Assembly (NCBI GenBank): GCA_023266215.1
Contig: JAHFRQ010000009.1
Span: 1 to 64,000, forward strand
Direction of reading: 5' to 3'
DNA: 64,000 nt
Source of the DNA: Gammaproteobacteria bacterium
Lineage (GTDB): Bacteria > Pseudomonadota > Gammaproteobacteria > Coxiellales > Coxiellaceae
Shown piece after piece: positions 1 to 8,446 of the stretch (within the stretch, counting starts at the first letter, position 1; every line of letters begins with the position of its first letter). Position numbers and translations under genes: made by a program. The notes below the pieces were generated by a model. The model was given only the letters and a program-made list of their open reading frames with translations. It did no database searches and had not been told where the DNA came from.

Positions 1-38
1 AACCGCTTATCCACAAACGGATGTGTAATTTTCATCAT
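1..38 (-). CDS. 5' end of a leftward gene (partial, unidentified)
   Basis: The minus strand shows a strong ribosome binding site (GGGAGG at 41-46) followed at once by two tandem ATG codons (38-36 and 35-33) and an open frame that reads MKITHPFVDKR to the window edge. Only 11-12 codons are visible, so no function can be given. It is divergent from folE and probably shares the 39-168 intergenic region with it. A 9-bp match to the DnaA box lies inside these codons and is probably chance. Confidence 0.45.
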   Translation of the reverse strand, partial: MMKITHPFVDKR

Positions 39-168
39 GCCTCCCTGTAAAAAAAGGCAATATTAGTTGGTAAGTTTTATTTGGTCAATACAAACACATA
101 ATTCTGTGTGCAGAGTAGCCTGCTGGGCGGACGGCAAATGAGCTGGCCACCGGGGTAAGCTTTCTGGT

Positions 169-765
169 ATGATCCCGGGCATGATAGCAGAACTTGATGA
201 AAAAATTGCGTTTAATAACACCCAAATCGAATCCTACTTCGCTGATATTATTCGGAAAATGGGTGATAATCCCAATCGCCCCGGCATGGAAAAAACGCCC
301 AAAAGAGCGCGGGAAGCCCTGGAATTTTTAACCGCGGGATATCATCAAAATCTAGATCAAATCATCAATGGCGCTGTTTTTAAGACCAATATGGACGAAA
401 TGGTGGTCGTCAAAGATATTGAGCTCTATTCACTCTGCGAGCACCATTTATTACCTTTTATTGGCAAATGCCATATCGCTTATATTCCTGACGGAAAAGT
501 ACTGGGTCTGTCGAAATTTGGCCGCATTGTCGACATGTTTTCAAAGCGCTTTCAGATTCAAGAAAATTTGACACAAGAAATTGCGAACTGCATCTTACAA
601 GTCACCAATGCCAAAGGCGTCGGCGTGATTATTGAAGCAAAACACCTGTGCATGATGATGCGCGGCGTTCAAAAACAAAATTCCAATATGGTGACATCCA
701 TGATGCTTGGCTTATTTCGCAGCGATGACAGAACGCGAAGTGAGTTTTTGAATCTGGTGAAATAG
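169..765 (+). CDS. folE: GTP cyclohydrolase I
   Basis: Type I GTP cyclohydrolase converts GTP to 7,8-dihydroneopterin triphosphate, the first step of tetrahydrofolate synthesis, in the cytosol. The 198-residue product has the family signature [10 protein letters not shown], with zinc ligands Cys90 and His93, and the third ligand in LCMMMRGVQ (Cys161). The central [20 protein letters not shown] segment is also typical. Length is a little shorter than the E. coli enzyme (222 aa), with the difference at the N-terminus. ATG at 181 is an alternative start; 169 is preceded by a GGGGTAAG stretch that could serve as a ribosome binding site. It is a stand-alone gene followed by a dispersed repeat hairpin and a tRNA. 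The function call is secure; the exact start is less so. Confidence 0.95.
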   Translation: MIPGMIAELDEKIAFNNTQIESYFADIIRKMGDNPNRPGMEKTPKRAREALEFLTAGYHQNLDQIINGAVFKTNMDEMVVVKDIELYSLCEHHLLPFIGKCHIAYIPDGKVLGLSKFGRIVDMFSKRFQIQENLTQEIANCILQVTNAKGVGVIIEAKHLCMMMRGVQKQNSNMVTSMMLGLFRSDDRTRSEFLNLVK

Positions 766-781
766 AAAACCCTCACCCTAA

Positions 782-805
782 CCCTCTCCCGATTACAGGA
801 GAGGG
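782..805. repeat. Dispersed GC-rich palindrome (CCCTCTCC family), copy 1
   Basis: A perfect 8-bp stem, CCCTCTCC with GGAGAGGG, encloses the loop CGATTACA. It is preceded by the flank CCCTCACCCTAA. The same unit recurs inverted at 59277-59315 and in degenerate form at 40692-40726. It may act as a terminator for folE, but no T-run follows on the plus strand. The composition is far more GC-rich than the surroundings, as expected of a spreading intergenic repeat. Confidence 0.75.
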
Positions 806-886
806 AAAAATAACTCTAGCCCTCACCCAATTGAGAAATATGATTGATCTTCTGAAAAACCCTCGATATACTGTCGATTCTTTAAT

Positions 887-970
887 GCCGGGATGGCGGA
901 ACTGGTAGACGCGCCGGACTCAAAATCCGGTGGTGGCAACATCATAAGAGTTCGATTCTCTTTCCCGGTA
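887..970 (+). tRNA. tRNA-Leu (anticodon CAA)
   Basis: An 84-nt cloverleaf is visible. The acceptor stem pairs GCCGGGA with TCCCGGT (one G-T wobble at the first pair), the D arm contains CTGGTAGAC, and the anticodon stem CCGGA/TCCGG holds the loop CTCAAAA, giving anticodon CAA. There is a long class-II variable arm, and the T arm is AAGAG-TTCGATT-CTCTT. The discriminator is A970 and CCA is not encoded. It reads UUG leucine codons. The 3' part overlaps the antisense end of the large leftward gene at 942-4304. Confidence 0.93.
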
Positions 971-3900
971 TTCTTTGCTGTGGCGCAGGTACTGCGCTCC
1001 GACCAAATAAACTCTCAGGCGACGTTGCTTTCAAAACACATTTTGATTCAAGCGATGCAATTAATTTTAAAGCCCATGGAAAATTTTTCTTTATTGCATC
1101 TAAAATCTGACGATATTGCTCGACCGAAAATGGCAGTGTATTCACTATTTTGTACATAGAAAATATATATACCTCGTTTTTCTTCACTGCGTAACGCGAG
1201 TTTCTTTCGCTGACTTCGAAGGCCTTAACAACATCAGCCGACTTGACAACCTCATCTGTGAGCAAACCAGGAAGATACAACGGATCATAACCACAATTTA
1301 TAAGTGTATTTGACAATTCTTCAATAAAATCATATCGTTCAATCGGAGTAAGCAGAAGCTCATCCTCTGATGAGTCCGAGTCAAGTGATGGCGTAGGAGT
1401 TAAAAATCCCTGCCAAAACGAAGTCATTAGTGCCTGAACTAAATCCAGTTGTCGCACTGTAAAACACTTTTCCGGCAAAAATGTTTGCATTTTTATTAAC
1501 TGGAAAATCAGTAAAGAAGAACAGCAGGTATCCCCGCTTGAAATTCGAATAGCCTCTTCTACGCACGAAAAGCTAGAAAAACAAGATTTTAATTTATTAC
1601 AAACTTGTTCAAAAAAAACATCGTCAATTAATTGAGCCTTACTCAATATGCAAAACGCATCAAATCTTGAAAAAAGTCTGAATGGGTTCCCATCAAGTAA
1701 CTTCAAATAAGACGTCTGAAGATCGAAGCGATTGCGTAAAAAATACTCTGGAAATTTGTGACTCGCTATAGCGCAATTTTCTAAAAAATAATCATCATTG
1801 TCACAAAGCTTCGTGCGAGAATGCTCGAGAGAAGAGTTAGCTAGACATTTTTTTGCGCAGTCCAGCAATACAATACAGATGTCATCTGATATGCCGTCGC
1901 TTCTCATATTGACGATCAATTGTGCAAGATCATTGTAAAATAATGCTGAAAAATGCGTTATTTTTTCTTCATTTACTTGCAATTTTATAGCTTCAATTAA
2001 AATAGTGCATTTCTGATTTCTTTGGGAAACAAGATTTTTAATTGTTTCATTTTCTGAAACTTCAAAACAATCAATGAATTCATGCATGCCTTCAAAATTT
2101 TCAAGCTTTTTATCAAGAGGCTCATTTGATTTCATGCTCATTATTAAAGTCATAGCCCCATAAAAAACCACGTCGATAATTTTTTCTTCGGTCATTTTTT
2201 GCAGTGTTTTATCATCAGTTATTTTAGCAACTTCAAAAACCCACTTTATATTTTTCAAATAAAAACTGTCAGCATCAATCTTTTTGCTGTATCCACACGA
2301 TCTATGAAAATTAGCATCACATTTCTCGAGCAATGAATTTGCGTATAAAATTAATTTACCCTCATTTTCCTTTAAGAAAACAGGCTGTGTCAAAATAAAT
2401 TCGCGGTCTATCTCATATGAAAATAATTCTTTGTAGTCTTCTTCGTTAATTTTTAATTGAATACCATTTAAATAGTTTTTTATAAATTCTTTCGTTTTCT
2501 CTTCTATTAATACATTAATTTCGTTTTGCAAATCCACAACATATTCACTGTCTAAAGGTTTTGATAATTCAGGCAGAGAGCAAGCTTTTCTTTTTATCTT
2601 ATCTAAGAGCTCAATATTATTATTTTTAGATTTTGGATGCATAACGATTAATTCTATTGCAGATTTAGGCGACTTTTTAAAAAATTCATCTAATAATTTA
2701 TCCCAGGTATCAATTAATTGTTCATCAGAAATAGCTGTAATTTCTTGTATAATATTATGCATTCCAGAATATTCAAAAATCGATAATGATTTACCTGCCA
2801 TTCTTTGATATAAATACTTTAAATGTACAGCCTGAAGAAATGGAATGGGAAGATATGCTGGGCGATCATATAAACACGCAACGGGATCATTAGTAAACAC
2901 AACAAATTGAGCTTCGTGCAATGTCATCAAGGCTTCTGAATAATAATAACTGCATCCTTCTAAAGATAGGCCTTCTTCTCCGCCCATTTTAGCCTGGCAA
3001 ATAAAACAAGCAATCTGACTTTTTAATCTCTCAACGTGAGCTATTTCTTCTGCGCGCGATTTAGCTATCATTTGAGCTTTCTTTCCATATCCTGTGTGTC
3101 CATCTTTGCTATGAAATTCTGATACCTTGCGCAAATCCGGATTTAAAAATCCAAATCCAGCGCTCGCATATAGGCCCGATCCAAATCCTGCTATGCAAGA
3201 AACCGAACGATTAGAATTGCCGTCTTTTAGTGTTGCATCTGCTTTTTTAGTTTTTGTTTTAATGCCAGGTCTGCGAAGCATTTTTCTAATGTCAACCTCA
3301 GCCATTTGCTCGCTTGCATCTTTTTCTGAAAAACACGATGGCTCTGGAATGGTGCGCGCAAATAATCTGCCCTCACGCATCGCTTGGGTCATTACATCTA
3401 AATTCAATTGCGATGAATTAAGAAAATCTGATGCGCTTTGATATAACGCTCGCATTGCGATAAATTGTGGATATTCGTTAATTAAGTCGAGAGTTTGAAT
3501 ATAACATTCTTGAGTATTAAACTGCGCCCTTCGATCTTGCAACATATGTTTTCGTGTATCGCCCTGTAACTCAATTAAGCTGCGCGCTTCTGCAATCACA
3601 TATGCCATCTCATCCAGTGCATTAGTATTATTTGACGCATAATCCTGATAAAAATTAAGATATCTAGCATCAAAAACATCTCTTGCTCGAATGATATCCA
3701 AGCTATCCGCATCATGTAATATTTTCTGAAAACTATTTTTTGTTTTTTGACAATCAGGTATTTTATTCCAAGCTAATTGCTGATCTGAATTTAATATTAA
3801 TTCATAGTATTTTTTACCTAGGATATAATCTTTATTCGCAATTGCTTCTGCAAATAAAACTGCTTTTTCATGCGATATTTTTAAATTACGCGTCAAATAG

Positions 3901-4304
3901 TGATAAAGCATTTCTGCGCTTTGGCGATCCCAAAAATCCTCTTCATCATTTTCACGTGCTGAGTCATGAAATAATGCCGCGATTTGCAATAATTTTAAAT
4001 CTTCTGCTGACACATCAAGCGTAGCATCATAACGACGATACAAGTTGGCCAGAATAGGAATATAAAAAGCAACGCGTGACATATGCGCGATGCCGTGATG
4101 CTTCCGATTCTGTTCGCTTAAATAGGGGTGCTGATAAATACAATCAAAAGCCAAAGCGGCGTGATCGGCGATTGGGGCGTCAAAAGATATGGGTTGCTCA
4201 AAAAGTGTTGTCGGCAAATTTTTTCTTGCTAACAAAGCTGTTGGATCCAAGCAAATGATAAGCTTAGGAGTCGCTGCCCTTACCACTACCGCTTCTTGTA
4301 ACAT
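942..4304 (-). CDS. Large HD-fold protein resembling the SidE phosphodiesterase domain; candidate effector
   Basis: From ATG 4304 the product is 1120 residues. Near the N-terminus (residues about 70-190) it carries an HD/phosphodiesterase-like metal site: HGIAHMSRV, then LFHDSAREND, then KILHDADSLD, i.e. spaced His, His-Asp and His-Asp-x-Asp elements. This arrangement recalls the phosphodiesterase domain of the Legionella SidE ubiquitination effectors and related Legionellales HD proteins; I infer this by eye. The remainder has no family I recognise and no signal peptide or membrane segment. An upstream in-frame GTG (4346) exists, but it overlaps the -10 region of a promoter and lacks a ribosome binding site, whereas ATG 4304 follows AAGGCGG. 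The last 10 codons lie antisense to the tRNA-Leu T arm, and the stop is inside the tRNA gene. It is monocistronic. Confidence 0.7.
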   Translation of the reverse strand: MLQEAVVVRAATPKLIICLDPTALLARKNLPTTLFEQPISFDAPIADHAALAFDCIYQHPYLSEQNRKHHGIAHMSRVAFYIPILANLYRRYDATLDVSAEDLKLLQIAALFHDSARENDEEDFWDRQSAEMLYHYLTRNLKISHEKAVLFAEAIANKDYILGKKYYELILNSDQQLAWNKIPDCQKTKNSFQKILHDADSLDIIRARDVFDARYLNFYQDYASNNTNALDEMAYVIAEARSLIELQGDTRKHMLQDRRAQFNTQECYIQTLDLINEYPQFIAMRALYQSASDFLNSSQLNLDVMTQAMREGRLFARTIPEPSCFSEKDASEQMAEVDIRKMLRRPGIKTKTKKADATLKDGNSNRSVSCIAGFGSGLYASAGFGFLNPDLRKVSEFHSKDGHTGYGKKAQMIAKSRAEEIAHVERLKSQIACFICQAKMGGEEGLSLEGCSYYYSEALMTLHEAQFVVFTNDPVACLYDRPAYLPIPFLQAVHLKYLYQRMAGKSLSIFEYSGMHNIIQEITAISDEQLIDTWDKLLDEFFKKSPKSAIELIVMHPKSKNNNIELLDKIKRKACSLPELSKPLDSEYVVDLQNEINVLIEEKTKEFIKNYLNGIQLKINEEDYKELFSYEIDREFILTQPVFLKENEGKLILYANSLLEKCDANFHRSCGYSKKIDADSFYLKNIKWVFEVAKITDDKTLQKMTEEKIIDVVFYGAMTLIMSMKSNEPLDKKLENFEGMHEFIDCFEVSENETIKNLVSQRNQKCTILIEAIKLQVNEEKITHFSALFYNDLAQLIVNMRSDGISDDICIVLLDCAKKCLANSSLEHSRTKLCDNDDYFLENCAIASHKFPEYFLRNRFDLQTSYLKLLDGNPFRLFSRFDAFCILSKAQLIDDVFFEQVCNKLKSCFSSFSCVEEAIRISSGDTCCSSLLIFQLIKMQTFLPEKCFTVRQLDLVQALMTSFWQGFLTPTPSLDSDSSEDELLLTPIERYDFIEELSNTLINCGYDPLYLPGLLTDEVVKSADVVKAFEVSERNSRYAVKKNEVYIFSMYKIVNTLPFSVEQYRQILDAIKKNFPWALKLIASLESKCVLKATSPESLFGRSAVPAPQQRIPGKRIELL

Positions 4305-4346
4305 CCGCCTTAACTCATTGATTTTAAATATGTATATATTGGACAC

Positions 4347-4374
4347 ATTTTATACAATATTAATCAAAAGTCAA
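4347..4374 (-). promoter_or_regulatory. Sigma70-like promoter of the HD-protein gene
   Basis: On the minus strand TTGACT (4374-4369) is followed after 16 nt by TAAAAT (4352-4347). Transcription would start near 4340, between the two possible start codons. This favours ATG 4304 over GTG 4346. Confidence 0.6.
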
Positions 4375-4450
4375 TAAAATTAAGTTGTTATATCATATAA
4401 ATAAAGTATTTTTAGTAAAATCAGTTTAATATATTGATTTTTAAAGAATT

Positions 4451-5272
4451 TTATTTTTTATTTTCATAACCCAAAAAATCATACAGCGTCTTTCGATCTT
4501 GCATTTGATTAATTAAATCTTTTTGAGTGCCTGTTTTTCTGATGGTTTCATAAACATGAAATGCGGCTTGATTCATCGCGCGAAAAGCGGACAATGGATA
4601 TAAAATCATTTGTACTCCCACGCTTTTAAGCTCCTCAATCGTAAACAAAGGTGTTTTGCCAAATTCTGTTATATTGGCTAATACCGGCGCGTTAATTTCT
4701 GAGATTAATTTTTTATAATCATCTAAATTACTAAAGGCCTCTGCAAAAATAGCATCAGCACCTGCGTTTAAATAGGCTTTTGATCTTTTAATAACCCCCG
4801 CTAATCCTTCTGATGCAAACGCATCAGTGCGTGCTATTAAATAAAAATCTGAATTGGTTTTTCCAGAAACCGCGGATTGAATTCTTGAAACCATTTCTGC
4901 TGTGCTAATAATTTGCTTTCCATCCAAATGCCCGCATAATTTTTCAGGAATTTGATCTTCAATGTGTGCAGCAGAAGCTCCAGCTTTAATAATATCTGAA
5001 ATAGTTTTTTTAGGATCATCCCAGCCTGTGTCAATATCTACTAACAAGGGTGTTTTAACAATAGAGGTAATTCTTTTTATGTCGATTAATACATTTTCTA
5101 AAGTCGTATTGCCTATATCAGGAATACCATAAGACGCATTGGCGCAACCCGCGCCTGATAAGTAAATGGCATTAAAGCCTGCTTTTTCAGCCATAATAGC
5201 GCAATAAGCATTAATCGCTCCCATAATTTGAAGTGGATTTTCTTTGTTAAGATTCTCACGAAATGATGTCAT
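4451..5272 (-). CDS. prpB: 2-methylisocitrate lyase-like enzyme of the isocitrate lyase/PEP mutase superfamily
   Basis: The 273-residue product belongs to the TIM-barrel isocitrate lyase/PEP mutase superfamily. The catalytic loop KLCGH (Cys113) matches the KRCGH of PrpB with one substitution, metal and substrate residues appear in LLVDIDTGW and HIEDQ, and LYPLSAFRAMNQAA is characteristic of PrpB. PrpB splits 2-methylisocitrate into pyruvate and succinate in propionate breakdown. The rest of the methylcitrate cycle (prpC, prpD/acnD) is not adjacent, which is unusual, so a related lyase activity is possible. It follows mpl by 31 nt on the same strand and may be cotranscribed. Ribosome binding site AAAGAG lies upstream of ATG 5272. 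Confidence 0.8.
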   Translation of the reverse strand: MTSFRENLNKENPLQIMGAINAYCAIMAEKAGFNAIYLSGAGCANASYGIPDIGNTTLENVLIDIKRITSIVKTPLLVDIDTGWDDPKKTISDIIKAGASAAHIEDQIPEKLCGHLDGKQIISTAEMVSRIQSAVSGKTNSDFYLIARTDAFASEGLAGVIKRSKAYLNAGADAIFAEAFSNLDDYKKLISEINAPVLANITEFGKTPLFTIEELKSVGVQMILYPLSAFRAMNQAAFHVYETIRKTGTQKDLINQMQDRKTLYDFLGYENKK

Positions 5273-5287
5273 AAAACGTTACTCTTT

Positions 5288-5311
5288 ATTTTTATTTTTA
5301 TTTTTATTTTT
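5288..5311. repeat. Hexamer tandem repeat (ATTTTT)4
   Basis: Four head-to-tail ATTTTT units span the last codons of mpl and the gap before prpB. Changes in unit number would alter mpl-prpB spacing by 6 nt without shifting either frame. Confidence 0.8.
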
Positions 5312-6659
5312 CACTCATTGCTTTTATTAATTTCTCATGGATTCCAGAAAAGCCTTGGTTGCTCATAATTAAAATATGATCATTTGATTTTATTTCTGTT
5401 GGAATATGCTCAATAATATCACTCACAGCATTGTATAAAAAAACTTTATTGCCAAGTGGTTTAAAAACTTCTGCAATATCCCAGCTGGCTTTTTCAGGTT
5501 TTAAAATATGGATTTGATCGGCATTATGGAAAGATTCCGCTAAATGCTCAATGTGCGCGCCTAATTTCATTGAATTAGAGCCTAATTGTGCGATTGCTAT
5601 AATTCGTTCTGCTCCCACTTTTTTTCGCAGGCCGTCAATCGTTGTTAAAATCGCTGTGGGATGATGCGCAAAGTCATCATATATAGTAATGTTATTAATA
5701 GTCGCGCGAATTTCTAATCTTCTTTTGACGTTTTTAAAAGTACTAAATGCTTTTTCGATATCAGCAATTGAAACGCCTACTTCGTGTGCTGCCGCAATCG
5801 CAGCCAGTGCATTTTGAATATTATGCTTTCCAATTAAGCCCCAGGTAATATTTGCTAATTTTTGATTGCGATGAAACAACTCAAATTGACTGCCATCTTG
5901 ATTGATTAATTTTGCTTGCCAGTTTTGATCAGCACCCGTTTCAATTTTTTTCGACCAGCATCCGCGGGAAATAACATCTTGCAATGCAGCATCATCAAAT
6001 GGGAAAATCACGGAACCATTGTCGGAAACACATCTTAATAAAAACTGAAACTGTTTTTTAATCGCTTCTAAATCAGAAAATATATCAGCGTGATCGAACT
6101 CTAAATTATTCATAATTAAAGTTTGCGGAAAATAATGTAAAAACTTAGATCGTTTGTCATAAAATGCCGTGTCATATTCATCCGCTTCAATCACAAAATA
6201 TTGTCCAGCGCCAATGCGACTGGTTACATCAAAATTGCACGGCATGCCGCCGATTAAAAAACCTGGTTTTAATCCAGCGGTTTCTAAAATCCAGGTGAGC
6301 AAAGAAGTCGTCGTTGTTTTTCCGTGTGTACCAGAGACCGCTAAAACATGCTGATGCTTTAAAATATTTTCATACACCCACTGCGGCCCTGACATAAAAT
6401 TCAGCTTTTTATTTAACACATATTCAATGCAAGGATTACCACGCGACATCGCGTTGCCAATAATAACCAAATCAACAGAGGAGTCGATATGCTCTGGCAG
6501 AAAACCCGCTTTGATTTCTATTCCAGCATTTTTTAACGCATCCGACATGGGCGGATAAATGTTTTTATCCGAGCCTGACACCTGATGACCCTGCTCTTTG
6601 GCGAGCATCGCCACACCGCCCATAAACGTACCGCAAATGCCTAAAATATGAATATGCAT
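5304..6659 (-). CDS. mpl: UDP-N-acetylmuramate:L-alanyl-gamma-D-glutamyl-meso-diaminopimelate ligase
   Basis: Mpl reattaches the recycled tripeptide L-Ala-gamma-D-Glu-meso-DAP to UDP-MurNAc in the cytosol, feeding peptidoglycan recycling. The start HIHILGICGTFMGGVA is the Mpl form of the MurC-type N-terminal nucleotide fold. The ATP site SGTHGKTTTTSLL is about residues 110-122 and the MurF/C-like central domain contains NNLEFDHADIFSD. The C-terminal DDFAHHPTAI is typical of Mpl. The chosen start (ATG 6659, 451 residues) has AGGAG five nt upstream; ATG 6662 is only two nt from it, and an upstream in-frame start at 6689 lacks support. prpB follows on the same strand. Confidence 0.93.
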   Translation of the reverse strand: MHIHILGICGTFMGGVAMLAKEQGHQVSGSDKNIYPPMSDALKNAGIEIKAGFLPEHIDSSVDLVIIGNAMSRGNPCIEYVLNKKLNFMSGPQWVYENILKHQHVLAVSGTHGKTTTTSLLTWILETAGLKPGFLIGGMPCNFDVTSRIGAGQYFVIEADEYDTAFYDKRSKFLHYFPQTLIMNNLEFDHADIFSDLEAIKKQFQFLLRCVSDNGSVIFPFDDAALQDVISRGCWSKKIETGADQNWQAKLINQDGSQFELFHRNQKLANITWGLIGKHNIQNALAAIAAAHEVGVSIADIEKAFSTFKNVKRRLEIRATINNITIYDDFAHHPTAILTTIDGLRKKVGAERIIAIAQLGSNSMKLGAHIEHLAESFHNADQIHILKPEKASWDIAEVFKPLGNKVFLYNAVSDIIEHIPTEIKSNDHILIMSNQGFSGIHEKLIKAMSEK

Positions 6660-6779
6660 CATCACTCCTGTCAGCCATAGATCAGCCATAAAAGTATTCT
6701 GTCAAATTTACCTGTTTTAAGAGTTATTAACAAATGGTATTATTCCTGCAGATAATAATCCAAGCAAAGAGGCTGCCTC

Positions 6780-8054
6780 ATGTCCATTACACCCAAAAAA
6801 AATATTTTATACGCACAATCAGGTGGTCCCACAGCGGTAATTAATGCCAGCGCCTGCGGCGTCATTGAAGCTGCCAAAACATCAGGTCAATTCGGCACTG
6901 TTTATGCTGCTAAAAACGGCATTTTAGGCGCCTTAAAAGAAGAGCTAATCGATACGTTTCTAGAACCCGCGGAAAATATTGCCGCTTTAAAATATACGCC
7001 GGCCAGCGCTTTTGGCTCTTGTCGTTTTAAATTAAAATCATTGGAGCAAAATGACAGAGAATACAGAAGATTAATAGACGTATTTAAAGCGCATGATATT
7101 CATTATTTTTTTTACAATGGCGGTGGTGACTCGCAAGATACGTCTGATAAAGTGTCACAAATAAGCGCAAAATTGGGCTATCCCATTACTTGTATTGGCA
7201 TTCCTAAAACAATCGACAATGATTTACCCTTCACGGATAATTGCCCGGGCTTTGGTTCTGTTGCCAAATATGTCGCTGTCTCAACAAAAGAAGCCGCTTT
7301 AGATGTCAAAAGCATGTCAACCTCTTCGACCAAAGTATTTATTCTAGAAGTAATGGGTCGTCATGCAGGCTGGATTGCTGCAGCGGGTGGTTTAGCACAA
7401 ACTGAAAAAGAAATTGATGGCTCGCATATTATTTTATTTCCTGAAATTGCCTTTGATCAAAAAAGTTTTTTAGAAAAAGTGGATCACGCGGTTAAAACAG
7501 CGGGTTATTGCGTTGTGGTTGCATCAGAAGGCATTCGCAATGCAGATGGAAAATTCATTCAAGATTCAGGATTGTCCGATGCCTTTGGACATGCGCAATT
7601 AGGTGGCATCGCGCCGCTGTTGGCAAATTTAATTAAAACCAATTTGGGATATAAATATCACTGGGGTGTGTCGGATTATTTGCAACGAGCCGCGCGTCAC
7701 ATTGCTTCAGAAACAGATGTCAATCAGGCTTATTTGTTGGGAAAAACAGCGGTAGACTATGCGCTTGCTGGCAAAAATAATATTATGCTCACGATCAAGC
7801 GCAAATCCAATTCGCCGTACCAGTGGTCGATTGGTGAGGCAAAATTATCCGATGTTGCAAATATCGAATCTAAAATGCCACGTGATTTTATTTCAACAGA
7901 TGGTTATAGCATTACATCTAAATGTCGCGAATATCTAAACCCCTTGATTCAAGGCGAATCTTATCCGCCATATGAAAATGGCATGCCAAAGTATGTTATT
8001 TTAAAAAATAAATTAATAGAGAAAAAATTATCTGAGGAGTTTGAGCTATGCTAA
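6780..8054 (+). CDS. pfp: Pyrophosphate-dependent 6-phosphofructokinase
   Basis: The enzyme phosphorylates fructose 6-phosphate with pyrophosphate instead of ATP, reversibly, in glycolysis. The 424-residue sequence has the phosphofructokinase N-terminus AQSGGPTAVINASA, the NGGGDSQDTS loop, the catalytic IGIPKTIDNDLP (its Lys is the PPi-PFK hallmark) and MGRHAGWIAAA. Length and motifs fit the PPi-using class found in Legionella-type bacteria. Ribosome binding site AGAGG precedes ATG 6780. The next gene, a chagasin-like inhibitor, starts inside its last codons, so the two are translationally coupled. It is divergent from mpl. Confidence 0.93.
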   Translation: MSITPKKNILYAQSGGPTAVINASACGVIEAAKTSGQFGTVYAAKNGILGALKEELIDTFLEPAENIAALKYTPASAFGSCRFKLKSLEQNDREYRRLIDVFKAHDIHYFFYNGGGDSQDTSDKVSQISAKLGYPITCIGIPKTIDNDLPFTDNCPGFGSVAKYVAVSTKEAALDVKSMSTSSTKVFILEVMGRHAGWIAAAGGLAQTEKEIDGSHIILFPEIAFDQKSFLEKVDHAVKTAGYCVVVASEGIRNADGKFIQDSGLSDAFGHAQLGGIAPLLANLIKTNLGYKYHWGVSDYLQRAARHIASETDVNQAYLLGKTAVDYALAGKNNIMLTIKRKSNSPYQWSIGEAKLSDVANIESKMPRDFISTDGYSITSKCREYLNPLIQGESYPPYENGMPKYVILKNKLIEKKLSEEFELC

Positions 8055-8443
8055 AAAAAATAATTATAAGTTTTGCATTATTATTTTGTGTATCAACTTT
8101 TGCTGCTCACATAACAAAACCACTGCAATTTACACAGAATAATAAGCCATTGGTGTTAACTACTCACAATCCGACAGTTACCATTACGCTGCCTTCTAAT
8201 CCAACAACCGGATTTACGTGGAGCATTCAAAAATACGACACGAATCTATTAAAGCTGGTTTCGCAAAAATATACGCCGCCCAATAGTCACTTGATGGGCG
8301 CGCCAGGCATTCAGCAATATACTTTTCAGGCTATTAAAACAGGTTTTACAGTCACGCAGGTGGGTCACGTTGTTTTAAAATACGCAAGACAGTGGACAAC
8401 AGTTGGCTCTGCGCCTAAAACATTTGTGGTTTATGTGAAATAA
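8048..8443 (+). CDS. Chagasin-like (I42 family) cysteine peptidase inhibitor, exported
   Basis: The 131-residue product starts with a Sec signal peptide (residues 1 to about 19, ending CVSTFAAH). The mature part carries the three chagasin loops: NPTTGFTW, GAPGIQQYTF (variant of GxGG) and an ARQW (variant of RPW) near the C-terminus. Chagasin proteins block papain-family cysteine peptidases. In a host-associated bacterium the target could be its own secreted proteases or host cathepsins; that is inference. The ATG overlaps the pfp stop by 7 nt, with GAGGAG as ribosome binding site in the pfp tail. It converges on the ABC permease gene with only 3 nt between. Confidence 0.85.
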   Translation: MLKKIIISFALLFCVSTFAAHITKPLQFTQNNKPLVLTTHNPTVTITLPSNPTTGFTWSIQKYDTNLLKLVSQKYTPPNSHLMGAPGIQQYTFQAIKTGFTVTQVGHVVLKYARQWTTVGSAPKTFVVYVK

Positions 8444-8446
8444 TAA

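Noticed and set aside
7..15. TTATCCACA, a perfect DnaA box
   Set aside because: A single box inside coding sequence with no neighbours; chance is the simplest explanation.
981..997. GCGCAG-GTA-CTGCGC hairpin after tRNA-Leu as terminator
   Set aside because: No T-run follows, and the bases are codons of the overlapping leftward gene.
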